Of a stretch of DNA of 64,000 bases, positions 31,813 to 41,013 are shown piece by piece; position 1 is the stretch's first letter, and every line of letters starts with the position of its first letter. A program made the position numbers and the translations under genes. Source of the DNA: a virus; IMG/VR virus record IMGVR_UViG_3300008735_000002, positions 1 to 64,000 of that record, one strand, 5' to 3'. The notes below the pieces were generated by a model. That model made no database searches, was not told where the DNA came from, and saw only the letters and a program-made list of their open reading frames with translations.

Positions 31813-33842
31813 TTGGATCTCCGTATTCCTGCTAATACTTCCCACCTCGCAGACTCCACTATTACTCTATCTGTTCGGAACTTCTTGTCTAAATAATTGT
31901 AAACTGATTTGTGAACCACTCCGCGAGTTAATCGAGTATTATTTTCAGAGGTCATCTTTAACATGGCTGAAGCGATTTGTGGGATCAAGTCTGAAAGCGT
32001 ATCAAAGTTTTTCTTTGCGAAGCGCTTGCTCTTGATAAGAGTCTCTTCATGCTCTCCCCTCCACTTCTGTATCGCTTTTGCCACTTCTTTCTCAACAGCT
32101 TTCGAAGCCCCATCCAAAGCTACATTCACCAAATCCTTCAGTCCAGTCATTCGCTTCTTAGCAGTTAAAGAACTTTGTGATGTCTTTGAAAGGCCGGCTG
32201 CCCAGTTGTCTAAAGCGTTGGCAACAGCCACACTTGGTGCCTCTGGTTCTGCAGCTGCTTCTTGTGCAGCGGTCTCAAGTTCTGCCTGAGCGGTCTCTTG
32301 CTCTTCTGCAGCTTCTTCTTCAGAAGCCGGCGCGCCCTCTTCACCCTCAGCGGCTTCATCCTCACCAACTGCGATCTTTTTATCTAGCAGCTCTGCATCG
32401 TTAACAGCTGTTGCCCATGCTGTAACAGCCTTTTCATCAGGGGCGGCGCCAATAGGTTTTCCAACATCTGCAAATGCTGTCACAATATCTTCAATCGCAA
32501 TCGCTTCCTCTTCTTGTTCAAATAGAAGCGAAGAAAGACTTGACTCGTGCATCTTGGTTCCGGTCGGTTCGTGGTGCGCAGCAAAAAGCTTGGAAGCATC
32601 AGGGTCTGATAACAATGTTTTTACTAGTTCGCCACCCGTATCTCCAAGATGCTCATCACCAAGATCTGCTAAAGCGTCTAAATTCTTAAAGGCGCTAGCG
32701 ACCCTCTCATCAGCTGCTTCTTCTGCTGTGTTTGCCATATCAGCGACTTGTTCAGGAGTAGCACCATCTGGTCCAGAAGTGTAAAGAGCAAGAATCTGTG
32801 CAACAATTTCCTGCTGTCTAACAGCCAGGTCAGCTAATTTTCCAGCCAAGCCTTGCTTTAAAGCTTCAGCATCAGCGGGCTCAAGCTCGCCGCTTGCTGC
32901 ATCGAATACATCTTTCGCAACCTCAGGAGACTTTTGCAACGCAGCAGCTCCTTGCTCGGCTGCCTTCATGTCTACCTTACCGCTCTTTGCTTGCTCAGCG
33001 CCAGCTTGTGCAGCAGCAGCTGCGGCAGACGCCTCACCTGTCTCTTCACCAACCTGCTCGACCGCACCGGTCAGTTTCTGCTGAGCTGTTGACATATTGA
33101 GAGCAACAAACTCTTCGAAGGGAGAAGCCATGATAGCTTCGACCACAAGATCACCCTCAACAAGATTCCCGGTTTTGTCACCGCTGAATAATGCAGCGAT
33201 GAATCCGACTACCTTACTAAAGAACCCGCCGCCCTCAGCTTCGGCAGCTTTAGTTCCAGCTTCCCATGCACCGTTGAACCAGTCTGGAACCTTATAGGTC
33301 TTCTCGACTGCTTTTGCAATATCCTCAGTTGTAGGAAAGTCAGGGGCATCATCACCGCCCTCATCAGCAGCTTTTGCCAATTCACCAATTGGCTTTGTTG
33401 AGTCTTCAGGTTTATATTTTTGTAGCTCTGCCTTCACTTGCTCTATACAAGTGATCAAAGCAGCAAACTCACCAGAGGCATCTTGAATTTGCTTAGTGAT
33501 ATCTGATGCGGTTTTTGCTCGAGCTTTTCCATCTGTCCCTTCGTCATAAAGCGAGTCAACATTTGCGGCAATATCATTGTACAGTGACTTAATCGGCTCG
33601 AGAGCTGACTGCCATTCCGACTTCGCGGCGCCCGCTGCCAGCTGGGCTTCTACTTCACCAATGGTCGCTTCAAATTCTTTAATCGTGGCGTCCATCTCCT
33701 TTGCGTCTTCATCATTTAGCTCTTCCAAAAGGAGAGCAGCCATGTTACCTTCACGAAGGAGGTCTTCAGTCAAGGCGTTGGTATATGTCCTAACAAAGGC
33801 TCGCCCGGAGGTGACACCTGCTTTATAAATAATTCCGCTCAT
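31809..33842 (-). CDS. Large Ala/Glu-rich virion-interior protein
   Basis: The 677-residue protein is the largest of the block. The N-terminus has SGRAFVRTYTNALTE then D, LLREG and ALLLEE, several L-x-E sites in 40 residues, and SSLLFEQEEE gives another near residue 445. Long Ala-rich helices and an acidic linker (residues ~505-560) make up most of it, with a basic helical C-terminus ending EVLAGIRRSK. It may be a core or ejected protein. A CATATTTAG promoter candidate lies upstream. Confidence 0.7.
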   Translation of the reverse strand: MSGIIYKAGVTSGRAFVRTYTNALTEDLLREGNMAALLLEELNDEDAKEMDATIKEFEATIGEVEAQLAAGAAKSEWQSALEPIKSLYNDIAANVDSLYDEGTDGKARAKTASDITKQIQDASGEFAALITCIEQVKAELQKYKPEDSTKPIGELAKAADEGGDDAPDFPTTEDIAKAVEKTYKVPDWFNGAWEAGTKAAEAEGGGFFSKVVGFIAALFSGDKTGNLVEGDLVVEAIMASPFEEFVALNMSTAQQKLTGAVEQVGEETGEASAAAAAAQAGAEQAKSGKVDMKAAEQGAAALQKSPEVAKDVFDAASGELEPADAEALKQGLAGKLADLAVRQQEIVAQILALYTSGPDGATPEQVADMANTAEEAADERVASAFKNLDALADLGDEHLGDTGGELVKTLLSDPDASKLFAAHHEPTGTKMHESSLSSLLFEQEEEAIAIEDIVTAFADVGKPIGAAPDEKAVTAWATAVNDAELLDKKIAVGEDEAAEGEEGAPASEEEAAEEQETAQAELETAAQEAAAEPEAPSVAVANALDNWAAGLSKTSQSSLTAKKRMTGLKDLVNVALDGASKAVEKEVAKAIQKWRGEHEETLIKSKRFAKKNFDTLSDLIPQIASAMLKMTSENNTRLTRGVVHKSVYNYLDKKFRTDRVIVESARWEVLAGIRRSK

Positions 33843-33873
33843 TTACGAGCCCCCTAAATACTTCTGCTTAGAA

Positions 33874-33882
33874 CTAAATATG
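33874..33882 (-). promoter_or_regulatory. Candidate -10-type promoter CATATTTAG
   Basis: CATATTTAG ends 32 bases before the ATG at 33842, in the 58-base gap after the dCMP deaminase gene. It would start the transcript for the virion block. Confidence 0.42.
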
Positions 33883-33900
33883 GAGTAAAGACGGATGGTA

Positions 33901-34320
33901 CTACGTTGTGTAGCGCCTAACTGAAACTCCTGCTGACCGTAATAGCTCGATACCAGACAAATCGCGGTATTCTTCATCAAAAACTACCTCTTTTACGCCA
34001 CCGTTAATAATAGCCTTCGCGCACATCTTGCAAGGGCTTAAGGTAATATACATTATCTTTTTACCGCGATTATTATAGTCGCACTTAAGCAGTGCGTTAA
34101 TCTCTGCATGAATCATCCCTGAATTTCCTGGCTCAGCAGACTCAACCTCATTTGGTCCGCCTGAATAATTTCCATTATAACCGACAGCGAGTACTTGAGT
34201 ATTTTCATCTGTCACGATCACTGCACCTACCTGGTACCGTGGGTCATACGATCTACGAGCTATGGAGTGAGCAAAACCCATCCATATTTCATCCCAATGT
34301 GGTCTACCATCCGAGCTCAT
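33901..34320 (-). CDS. dCMP deaminase
   Basis: The 139-residue protein converts dCMP to dUMP for thymidylate synthesis. MIHAEINALLKC holds the zinc His and catalytic Glu; LSPCKMCAKAIINGGVKEVVF holds the two zinc cysteines, and GYNGNYSGGPNEVES is the nucleotide loop of this family. It would feed ThyX (48.7 kb). It overlaps the methyltransferase gene by 17 bases. Confidence 0.93.
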   Translation of the reverse strand: MSSDGRPHWDEIWMGFAHSIARRSYDPRYQVGAVIVTDENTQVLAVGYNGNYSGGPNEVESAEPGNSGMIHAEINALLKCDYNNRGKKIMYITLSPCKMCAKAIINGGVKEVVFDEEYRDLSGIELLRSAGVSVRRYTT

Positions 34321-34897
34321 TCAAGTACCCCTTAAGGCTATCACAGCTTTCGACTTCATCTCCCCAAACTGACCATCCAGGTAACTGGTGGCGAGCAAAC
34401 AGTTCAACCTTCGTCTGGTCTGGAAACATCTGCTCAATGCGAGTTCGAACTTCATCTGGTTTCTTACTATGCTCTTCACGGAGGTGCTCTAAATATTGTC
34501 GTACATTTCTGGCACCTCGAGGTCGAGGAATTTTTCCATTTTTTCCAACAAGACAAAGCTCACACTGCGACATGGTATAAAATCCGGGATTAACTCTCAT
34601 CTTATTCCAAACGAATGCAACGGTAGAATATTTTAGCCCCCAGCTTTTTAGAAGCTCAATCCCCTGATCAAGATGAGGGTTTGTTACCCACATAAAGACA
34701 AGAGAATCTTCGTTGAGAAGCTTCTGCATTGGAAACTGCTTTAGCTGCTTTAGCTTGAGTGTACCATAATGCTTGCGAGCCCCACCTGTATCACCCATTC
34801 CAGGTTTAGAATGTTGTAGCTGGCCCTTGTAATCCCATGGTGGATCCAAATAGACAATGTCAAACCTCGGCTTCGGTTGTGTCAAAAAGTTCTTCAA
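34304..34897 (-). CDS. MT-A70-family adenine methyltransferase
   Basis: The protein has 197 residues from a TTG at 34897, which has AAGGAG seven bases upstream; an ATG at 34990 would lengthen the overlap with the DHH gene to 131 bases. The catalytic DPPW is in DIVYLDPPWDYKG, and TNPHLDQGIELLKSWGLKY and WGDEVESCDS fit the MT-A70 fold. It transfers a methyl group to adenine N6, most likely in DNA, which could protect phage DNA or control expression. Confidence 0.88.
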   Translation of the reverse strand: MKNFLTQPKPRFDIVYLDPPWDYKGQLQHSKPGMGDTGGARKHYGTLKLKQLKQFPMQKLLNEDSLVFMWVTNPHLDQGIELLKSWGLKYSTVAFVWNKMRVNPGFYTMSQCELCLVGKNGKIPRPRGARNVRQYLEHLREEHSKKPDEVRTRIEQMFPDQTKVELFARHQLPGWSVWGDEVESCDSLKGYLNELGW

Positions 34898-35714
34898 TGT
34901 GTTTCTCCTTAGGTAAAGTAAATCCAGCAGCTTTCTTGTGGCCACCGCCACCAAAGCTCTTAGCAATTTCTGATACGTCAACGCTCTCATGAAAAGCTCG
35001 TAAGCTGACTTTCGTTATTTCATCTTCATGATCCCAATACCAGATCAAAGCAAAATCGCAATCAGGAGAAAGCCGTGCTCCGATTTCTGACATCCAGTGA
35101 GAAGCATTTACTACCAGCACTTCCTTCCCATCCATCATGCGGGGCTGCGCTTTTTCACAGACCTTTTTGACAACAGTCTTACTGTACGCCAGGATGTAAG
35201 ATCCTCGCTTACATGCATCATCAAACACAGAGTCATCTTCAAACTTTTCGAACTCTTCAAACTCAAACGGTACCATATCGAATGCTGCACTAAACTCTTT
35301 TGAATACTCAAGTTCCCACTTCCACAGGTCTCGATCCTGAATATATTTGATAAACTTCGGTGGCTCCTTACCCGGGTGGAAATATTCCCACGCCAGTATT
35401 GCACCGCTCTTTGTCATATCAAAATGAGTGTTAGAGATATCATGAAGTTCAACCATCGCAGACTTGTGATGATCGATAATCATAAGATTTTTGGCTTTCT
35501 TTATCATCTTCTTCGTTGTAGATTTATCATAAGAGAAATCCAGAATAACTACATTTTTTCCTTTAACATCGGGTGGCGGGGTACCATGCTTACAAGCGTA
35601 ATACTCTGCTCTATTCCCTAACTGCTTCCATGCAGAATATGCCGCCCCGAAACCGTCTGTGCAGTCAGCATGATAGATTACGACATTAACTGAATTTGGG
35701 TCCATTGTACTCAT
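34860..35714 (-). CDS. DHH/DHHA1 phosphoesterase
   Basis: The 284-residue protein has VVIYHADCTDGFGAAY, VVILDFSYD, MIIDHHKSA (the DHH motif) and the DHHA1 signature KSFGGGGHKKAAGF. Family members are RecJ-like exonucleases and NrnA-type nanoRNases; this size fits the latter, so it may degrade short oligonucleotides or cyclic dinucleotide products. That choice is open. A TATAAT overlaps the first ATG, so translation might begin at the fourth codon (ATG 35705). Confidence 0.86.
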   Translation of the reverse strand: MSTMDPNSVNVVIYHADCTDGFGAAYSAWKQLGNRAEYYACKHGTPPPDVKGKNVVILDFSYDKSTTKKMIKKAKNLMIIDHHKSAMVELHDISNTHFDMTKSGAILAWEYFHPGKEPPKFIKYIQDRDLWKWELEYSKEFSAAFDMVPFEFEEFEKFEDDSVFDDACKRGSYILAYSKTVVKKVCEKAQPRMMDGKEVLVVNASHWMSEIGARLSPDCDFALIWYWDHEDEITKVSLRAFHESVDVSEIAKSFGGGGHKKAAGFTLPKEKHIEELFDTTEAEV

Positions 35715-35734
35715 TATACCCTCGCGATAGAAAT

Positions 35735-36166
35735 TTAATTATGTTTTTTCGGATGAACAAAAGTATATTTTTTGTCCTCTGTTGTGTCCCTTCCATAATC
35801 ATCTTCCAGCCGTATCGGTTCGCCACAATTGCCATCAGAAATTTCAAATACCACACTATCATCTTGAGCAGTCAATCGATACGCGCAACCTGCCTGAATA
35901 TTCAGAATGTCTCCCTTTTTTAGGGTGACCAAGCGCGCTGGCTCTTGAATTGAATTATGAAAGTGTCTTTCATCTGCGATTTCTGCAAGGATCTCTCCAT
36001 GTTGAATATACAGAACTTCATTTTTAGTAGGATGGAACTTAAGACTCGTGCGATGACCTGCTCGAAGGTGAATTTCTTTTCCATGAAACAAGCCGTTCCA
36101 CTGAATTTCATAGCCCCAAGGCTTCTCTTCTGAAGAAGATGTACTGGCCCATACGCATCTATTCAT
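35735..36166 (-). CDS. Cupin, phosphomannose-isomerase-type
   Basis: The protein has 143 residues from the ATG at 36166; an earlier TTG is less likely. EEKPWGYEIQWNGLFHGKEIHLRAGHRTSLKFHPTKNE is cut here as two parts: the K-P-W-G-x-E entry of type II phosphomannose isomerase cupins and H-x(5)-E metal ligands (positions 25-55). It may isomerise or epimerise a sugar phosphate. It is in the sugar-nucleotide cluster, overlapping the epimerase gene by eight bases. Confidence 0.78.
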   Translation of the reverse strand: MNRCVWASTSSSEEKPWGYEIQWNGLFHGKEIHLRAGHRTSLKFHPTKNEVLYIQHGEILAEIADERHFHNSIQEPARLVTLKKGDILNIQAGCAYRLTAQDDSVVFEISDGNCGEPIRLEDDYGRDTTEDKKYTFVHPKKHN

Positions 36167-37184
36167 CTGTCTCAATCAACTCCCACCATCTTAATGTTTG
36201 ATTTAGACCATCCCAGAATTTAACCTGAGGGATCCATCCAAGTTCTTCACTAATCTTATTTATACACCCGAGAGTGTGCTTGACATCGCCCTGTCTTTCT
36301 GGTGCGTGAGCAATGGAAAGTTCAGAAAATTGCTCATTAAGTGTTGCAAGAATTTGGTTATTCGAAACAGCTGTGCCAGTTGCGACGTTGTACATCTCAA
36401 ATCCCAGAATAGCCGGGTAATCAGCAGCAACTAACATCGCATTTGCTACGTCTTTTACATACACCATGTCCCTAGTTTGTTCACCATCACCATCACTTCG
36501 AAGCGGTTCACCGTTCTTTAGTCGTGTACACCACGCAGCAACAGCAGTTGAATAGGGAGAATCCCCCAACTGTCCCGGACCGTACACATTAAAGAACCTT
36601 AGCGCAACAAAATCCATCCCATACAGGCGATTGTACATTTCTCCAAACTGCTCTACCACCAACTTCTGCAACCCGTAGGGAGATGTCGGATCTTCTGCTT
36701 CATTCTCATTTGTGGGAAGTCTAGAAACTTCGCCATAACATGCAGACGAGGACGCGAAAACAAAACGATCGATCTTATCAATGGCAGCAGACATTAATTC
36801 AATTGTTTTTTGAACATTCGTATGCGTCGTAAGAGCTGGAAATTTAACTGAATACTCTACACGAGGATTTGCGGCCAGGTGAAAAATCACATCATACCTT
36901 CCGGCTGCGACGCGCTGTAGAATGGGTCCTGCAGCGAAATCTGATGTAATAACAAGCAATGAACCCGGTTCTTCTACTATCGACGGACCAGTATTGTTTT
37001 GATCATACAGGTGTAGAACGTGCTCAGTAACCGTTCTAAATTCAAGTCCGCTTAAAGTTGCCAGGTCTCCATTCGATAAATCATCAACCCCCTCGACACT
37101 CCATCCGGCAGCAACAAGCTGACGTGTTACATGACTACCAATAAAGCCACAGCAACCTGTGACTAATGCTTTACGTGTATGCAC
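36159..37184 (-). CDS. NAD-dependent UDP-sugar epimerase
   Basis: The 341-residue protein is an extended SDR enzyme: ALVTGCCGFIGSHVTRQL binds NAD, HLAANPRVEYSV and FASSSACYGE form the active site, and YGLQKLVVEQF gives the catalytic Tyr and Lys. The closest well-known type is UDP-glucose 4-epimerase, giving UDP-galactose, the substrate of the mutase encoded next door. The start is GTG 37184 with GGAGG seven bases upstream. Exact sugar specificity cannot be read from sequence. Confidence 0.88.
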   Translation of the reverse strand: MHTRKALVTGCCGFIGSHVTRQLVAAGWSVEGVDDLSNGDLATLSGLEFRTVTEHVLHLYDQNNTGPSIVEEPGSLLVITSDFAAGPILQRVAAGRYDVIFHLAANPRVEYSVKFPALTTHTNVQKTIELMSAAIDKIDRFVFASSSACYGEVSRLPTNENEAEDPTSPYGLQKLVVEQFGEMYNRLYGMDFVALRFFNVYGPGQLGDSPYSTAVAAWCTRLKNGEPLRSDGDGEQTRDMVYVKDVANAMLVAADYPAILGFEMYNVATGTAVSNNQILATLNEQFSELSIAHAPERQGDVKHTLGCINKISEELGWIPQVKFWDGLNQTLRWWELIETDE

Positions 37185-37728
37185 AAAAATCCTCCGCGTT
37201 TAAGTCTTTACTGATTCCTAAAAACATTTTAATCTTCTTTACCTGTTTGTTCAAGTCCATATCATCGGTTTCCAAAATAAGACATTCACATGTCGTCGTT
37301 TCATAAAACGTTCGATAATGTTTATCCAGGACTTTCAGCATTTCCGGTGGTAACTGATCTGGATACTGGTCATCAACCAAACCAGAGTAATCTTTTCGTA
37401 AACAAAGAATGAATTTGCCGTTTACCTCTGCAAACTTATCATCCATCCATGTAATTGCGTCAAGATCAGTAGGACGCTCGAATGCGCTAGCATAAACAAG
37501 CTCACAAGGATAAAAGCGGTCTAAGATAACTGACGCATCTGTTTGGTGCATGAAATCCATCAAAAACGGACCGCCGTACCGCAAAAGGTTAAGAAAGTAA
37601 TCTGGGCTGTCCAATTGTGTTTTCCATTCCCCGGAATTCTTAAAAACAGGAATACCAGTCTGGCGAGAAAGCTCAGCAGCGATATTCGACTTTCCAGTCA
37701 TATCAGGTCCGATGAATGCTATCTTCAT
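37171..37728 (-). CDS. Deoxynucleoside monophosphate kinase-like P-loop protein
   Basis: The 185-residue protein has a Walker A motif of the thymidylate-kinase type, FIGPDMTGKSNIAAEL, and the substrate motif ILDRFYPCELVY. It would phosphorylate a dNMP. In T4 the dNMP kinase (gp1) makes the triphosphate precursor of hydroxymethylcytosine, and the neighbouring ThyA homologue and glycosyltransferase suggest the same job here. It overlaps the glycosyltransferase gene as ATGA. Confidence 0.8.
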   Translation of the reverse strand: MKIAFIGPDMTGKSNIAAELSRQTGIPVFKNSGEWKTQLDSPDYFLNLLRYGGPFLMDFMHQTDASVILDRFYPCELVYASAFERPTDLDAITWMDDKFAEVNGKFILCLRKDYSGLVDDQYPDQLPPEMLKVLDKHYRTFYETTTCECLILETDDMDLNKQVKKIKMFLGISKDLNAEDFCAYT

Positions 37729-38780
37729 GCCCTATAATCACTCAGAATGTGTTCAAGCAAATCAGTCCTATATTCAGGCCTGGGATCGATCACGGTCCTC
37801 AGAGCCTCCTCTTGTGCATCAACAAGAGCTTTCCGTTCGGTAGCGTCCAGCGTCGCGATCCACTTAGTTTTTTCTACAACATCCAACCAGGTTTCAACCA
37901 GCAAAGACTTATCAGCAAGTCCTACCGGAATAGCGTGCTGAAACTCGATCGGAACGAGAGCAGGTACATTACTCTTAATCGCTTCAAAGAATCGACCAGT
38001 GATATTTCCGTAAGGAGTGTAAGCCGGCTTTGTAATATGAGTTACAGTAATTGATTCGTTCAGCACTTTGAAGATATCTTTATAAGCCAGCCGGGGACCG
38101 AATGCCACATTCGGTGTCTGAGCCAGCAAAACGGCGGGATCGATTCTCTCAGGTGATTTATTCAACCAGTTTCCATAAATCATAGTCTGAATACCAGCTT
38201 CTCTGAGGACAGGGCTGGGGGTCGTATAGTATTTCGCGAATTGCTCTTCACGCTCGTAGTTATTCCCAACGTAAGTATAGTTGTAAGAGTACTCGACTGG
38301 CTCGAAATACCTCTTCATATAATTGCACCATGGAATCGTAATTCGCTTACGGGTCTGATGACGAGGAGAAACACACGCGTCTGCTAAGACGGCGTTAGGC
38401 CAACGAAGCTCTTCTTCGGGAGTCATCTTAAGGTCACCATCGACAATAACAATTGGAATACCCTGCCCATGGTAATAATCAAGAACCTCACACTGACGAT
38501 TGTAGTCCGGCTCAGCGGGATTTTCTCCGCTATTTTTCCAAGTTGGCCAACGCCATTCGACATACAAGATATCACCATCCGGAAATCCAGCGTCATCATA
38601 TTCTACGCCGGGATATTGCTCATCATCCCGCATACGCTGTAGCTGAACAGGGGTATGACCACGCTTTAGTAATTCATTTACCCAATCCACACGATTGCCA
38701 CGCTCACCGTCTGGTGTGTTGACAACGCTGTTCTTTTCAAGGGGAGTAATAAACCCCCAAAAACTGTAAAGTACTCTCAT
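37725..38780 (-). CDS. Glycosyltransferase, GT-B type
   Basis: The 351-residue protein has a GT-B-like layout: VLYSFWGFITP and a nucleotide-like IPIVIVDGDLKM in the N-terminal half, then YTYVGNNYEREEQF and GRFFEAIKSNVPALVP, which match the donor-binding half of GT1/GT4 enzymes. Acceptors could be hydroxymethylated bases, phage proteins or glycans. It lies between the kinase and the UDP-galactopyranose mutase and has its own sigma-70-type promoter. Confidence 0.8.
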   Translation of the reverse strand: MRVLYSFWGFITPLEKNSVVNTPDGERGNRVDWVNELLKRGHTPVQLQRMRDDEQYPGVEYDDAGFPDGDILYVEWRWPTWKNSGENPAEPDYNRQCEVLDYYHGQGIPIVIVDGDLKMTPEEELRWPNAVLADACVSPRHQTRKRITIPWCNYMKRYFEPVEYSYNYTYVGNNYEREEQFAKYYTTPSPVLREAGIQTMIYGNWLNKSPERIDPAVLLAQTPNVAFGPRLAYKDIFKVLNESITVTHITKPAYTPYGNITGRFFEAIKSNVPALVPIEFQHAIPVGLADKSLLVETWLDVVEKTKWIATLDATERKALVDAQEEALRTVIDPRPEYRTDLLEHILSDYRA

Positions 38781-38801
38781 TATTTCTCCGAGTTACTATT
38801 C

Positions 38802-38830
38802 ATTATAGCAAGTCTAAGCATTGTTTTCAA
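38802..38830 (-). promoter_or_regulatory. Sigma-70-type promoter of the glycosyltransferase gene
   Basis: TTGAAA (38830-38825), a 17-base spacer and TATAAT (38807-38802) form a near-consensus promoter on the minus strand. Its -35 box lies inside the end of the mutase gene. The -10 box ends 22 bases before the ATG at 38780. Confidence 0.7.
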
Positions 38831-39932
38831 GCTCACGCTTAGCTTTTACAAGAGCAGAACCAATCACCTGATGCATATCATAGTACTTGTACTCTGCCAA
38901 TCTTCCACCAAAAATTATCCCATCTTGTTCAGCAGCGAGGGCTGCATACTTCTTAAACATAGCACCGTTCTTCTCATCATTGATCGGATAATAGGGCGTC
39001 TTACCCCTGCTATATTCGTCAGAGTACTCTCTTGTAATGATTGTATTCTTAAGCTTACCCGCTGTTGCTGGTAAAAAATGCTTGTGCTCTACAATTCTTG
39101 TGAATGGAACATCTGGGTGTGTATAGTTCACTACAGCGTTTCCTTGAAAATCACCCTCGAGCTCTTCATGCTCAAACCGCAACGTCCGATACTCTAGCTC
39201 ACCATAGCGAAATCCGAAGTATTCATCGATCTTTCCAGTAAACACAACCTTGTCAGCAAGAGAATCAAACTCCTCCTTATCTGAAAAGTAATCAACACCC
39301 GTCCATACTGAAACACCTTTCAGCATATTTGCCACCATTGAAGTATAACCGTCAATCGGGATACCCTGATATTTGTCAAAGAAATAATTCTCTTCAAATA
39401 CCATCCTAATCGGTAGACGCTTAATAATAGAAGCCGGTAGTTCTTTCGGATCACGCTGCCACTGCTTCATTGTATAACCCTTGATAAACGTCTCATACAC
39501 CTCACGTCCAACCTGGGATAAGATCCAGTCCTCAAGGTTGTCTGGATTCTCGCATGGGATCCTGACTTCTTCTAACTTCTTCTCAGCTTCTGCTGGTGTC
39601 ATAACACCCCAAAGCTGGTGTAGAGTCATCAGATTAATTGGGAATGAAAAGATCCGATCATTGAAGCGAATTTTTGGCTTGTTTACATAATTGTTAAACG
39701 TAGCAAAACGATTAACATAATCCCAGATCCTCTCATTATTCGTGTGAAAAATATGAGCACCATAGACATGAACGTCTACACCGTTCCGCTTTTCGGAATA
39801 AACGTTCCCACCGATGTGAGGGCGTTTATCAATTACCAGACACTCTTTACCAGCATCAGTCATCTCTCTAGCGAATGTCGCTCCAAAGATGCCTGCTCCT
39901 ACAATCAGATAGTCGTACTTTCGACGGCTCAT
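38814..39932 (-). CDS. glf: UDP-galactopyranose mutase
   Basis: The 372-residue flavoenzyme interconverts UDP-galactopyranose and UDP-galactofuranose. DYLIVGAGIFGATFA is the FAD-binding loop, followed by GGNVYSEKRNGVDVHVYGAHIFHT, cut here to key points: G-G-N-x-Y-S and Y-G-x-H-x-F-H-T. NKPKIRFNDRIFSFPINL, IKGYTMKQW and GGRLAEYKYYDMHQVI contain the conserved Arg, Tyr and substrate residues. Length and motifs are normal, so it is probably active. It overlaps the ThyA-like gene as ATGA. Confidence 0.96.
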   Translation of the reverse strand: MSRRKYDYLIVGAGIFGATFAREMTDAGKECLVIDKRPHIGGNVYSEKRNGVDVHVYGAHIFHTNNERIWDYVNRFATFNNYVNKPKIRFNDRIFSFPINLMTLHQLWGVMTPAEAEKKLEEVRIPCENPDNLEDWILSQVGREVYETFIKGYTMKQWQRDPKELPASIIKRLPIRMVFEENYFFDKYQGIPIDGYTSMVANMLKGVSVWTGVDYFSDKEEFDSLADKVVFTGKIDEYFGFRYGELEYRTLRFEHEELEGDFQGNAVVNYTHPDVPFTRIVEHKHFLPATAGKLKNTIITREYSDEYSRGKTPYYPINDEKNGAMFKKYAALAAEQDGIIFGGRLAEYKYYDMHQVIGSALVKAKRELENNA

Positions 39933-40960
39933 TGCCTTCTCCTAATATTGAAACGATAACCGCTAAATTTCAAATTTTCAAGCATTTCTTTAGCTAACTC
40001 TTTATCTCCAAGCTTTCTCATTCTATCAGCCGCTAAGATAATACCCCAATCGTGCCACATAAATGCGTCCCTTGACGAATACGCAAAGGCTCTTCGAAAG
40101 CCATGCTCAACGGCAGATGAGCTGTTGCACTTACGAAGGTCTTCTTCAAAACTCATCAGCTTCTCAATAAAGAAATTTCTTTGATCTGAACAGTCACACT
40201 CAATCGGTGGCATCGGTCCATTCCGCTTGTACAGCTCAAACTGTGATCGATTTACATTCGATGTTTTAAGAATCGTCTCGGCCATCTCAAAATGTCGTTC
40301 ATAGATATGCAGAGAATTGCTCATATGAGTGTACGACCCGAGCTCGACCCCGAGTTCATTGGCAAGAAGCTCTTGAAAAAGAGTAAAAGCTGGAATGTCA
40401 TAAGCGATTCCAAAAATTACATCAGAACTTCTCATATTAACAATCTGGTGCAGCTTTCCATCACGGATAAAAAATTGAAGTGCAAGTGTACAGGGGACAT
40501 CTAGCTTCGCATCTACGCTATCATCAGGAACACGAAGATGCATGACTGCCCGACGCGAATCAGGATCCCTCTGCAATTCTTCTATGATATATTCCCACTG
40601 ACTAAATCGTCCTTGAGCGATTTTGTGGTGAGGCTGAAACAGTCTTGCGCCGTACGCAGAGTTTGCTGTTACTCCATCATCAGAAATATCGCGCCAAAAA
40701 TTAGAATAATTCGCAATCCACTCCGTCTTATTGCTTCCTGACAAATACCAGATAAGCTCGGCGACCATATAAGTCATGCTAAACTTTCTACCGGTAACGT
40801 AAGGAATACGATCACGTGGATTTGTAATCGTAAAAGAAGCTCCTAAGAGTTCTTTGACCCTCTGCCCGCGTGGAGCAGATTCGTAAGTCGGATTTTCATA
40901 AACATGTCTTACCAAAGACAAGTAACAGTGAGTGAATGATTGATATGTGCCAATATGCAT
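39929..40960 (-). CDS. ThyA-family enzyme, probable dCMP hydroxymethylase
   Basis: The 343-residue protein has the thymidylate synthase fold: SRRAVMHL (phosphate Arg), LDVPCTLALQF with the nucleophile Cys157, VNMRSSDVIFG and SNSLHIYERH. The base-recognising Asn of thymidylate synthase (in F-N-I) is Asp188 here (AYDIPAF). In T4 dCMP hydroxymethylase the same position is Asp, which selects cytosine. Since thymidylate is supplied by ThyX, this enzyme is free to make 5-hydroxymethyl-dCMP. The hydroxylation versus methylation choice is inferred. Confidence 0.85.
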   Translation of the reverse strand: MHIGTYQSFTHCYLSLVRHVYENPTYESAPRGQRVKELLGASFTITNPRDRIPYVTGRKFSMTYMVAELIWYLSGSNKTEWIANYSNFWRDISDDGVTANSAYGARLFQPHHKIAQGRFSQWEYIIEELQRDPDSRRAVMHLRVPDDSVDAKLDVPCTLALQFFIRDGKLHQIVNMRSSDVIFGIAYDIPAFTLFQELLANELGVELGSYTHMSNSLHIYERHFEMAETILKTSNVNRSQFELYKRNGPMPPIECDCSDQRNFFIEKLMSFEEDLRKCNSSSAVEHGFRRAFAYSSRDAFMWHDWGIILAADRMRKLGDKELAKEMLENLKFSGYRFNIRRRQ

Positions 40961-41013
40961 GTTACAAATTTACTCCAATTAGGTTTAGATGTAGACTTTT
41001 TGTACCAAGCTAA

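Noticed and set aside
35714-35719. TATAAT at the start of the DHH gene as a promoter
   Set aside because: It overlaps the first ATG, so using it would need an internal start; no -35 is seen. Mentioned but not listed as a feature.
39929-40960. Plain thymidylate synthase assignment
   Set aside because: The Asp in the Y-D-I motif and the presence of ThyX argue for a cytosine-nucleotide hydroxymethylase, although this remains to be shown.
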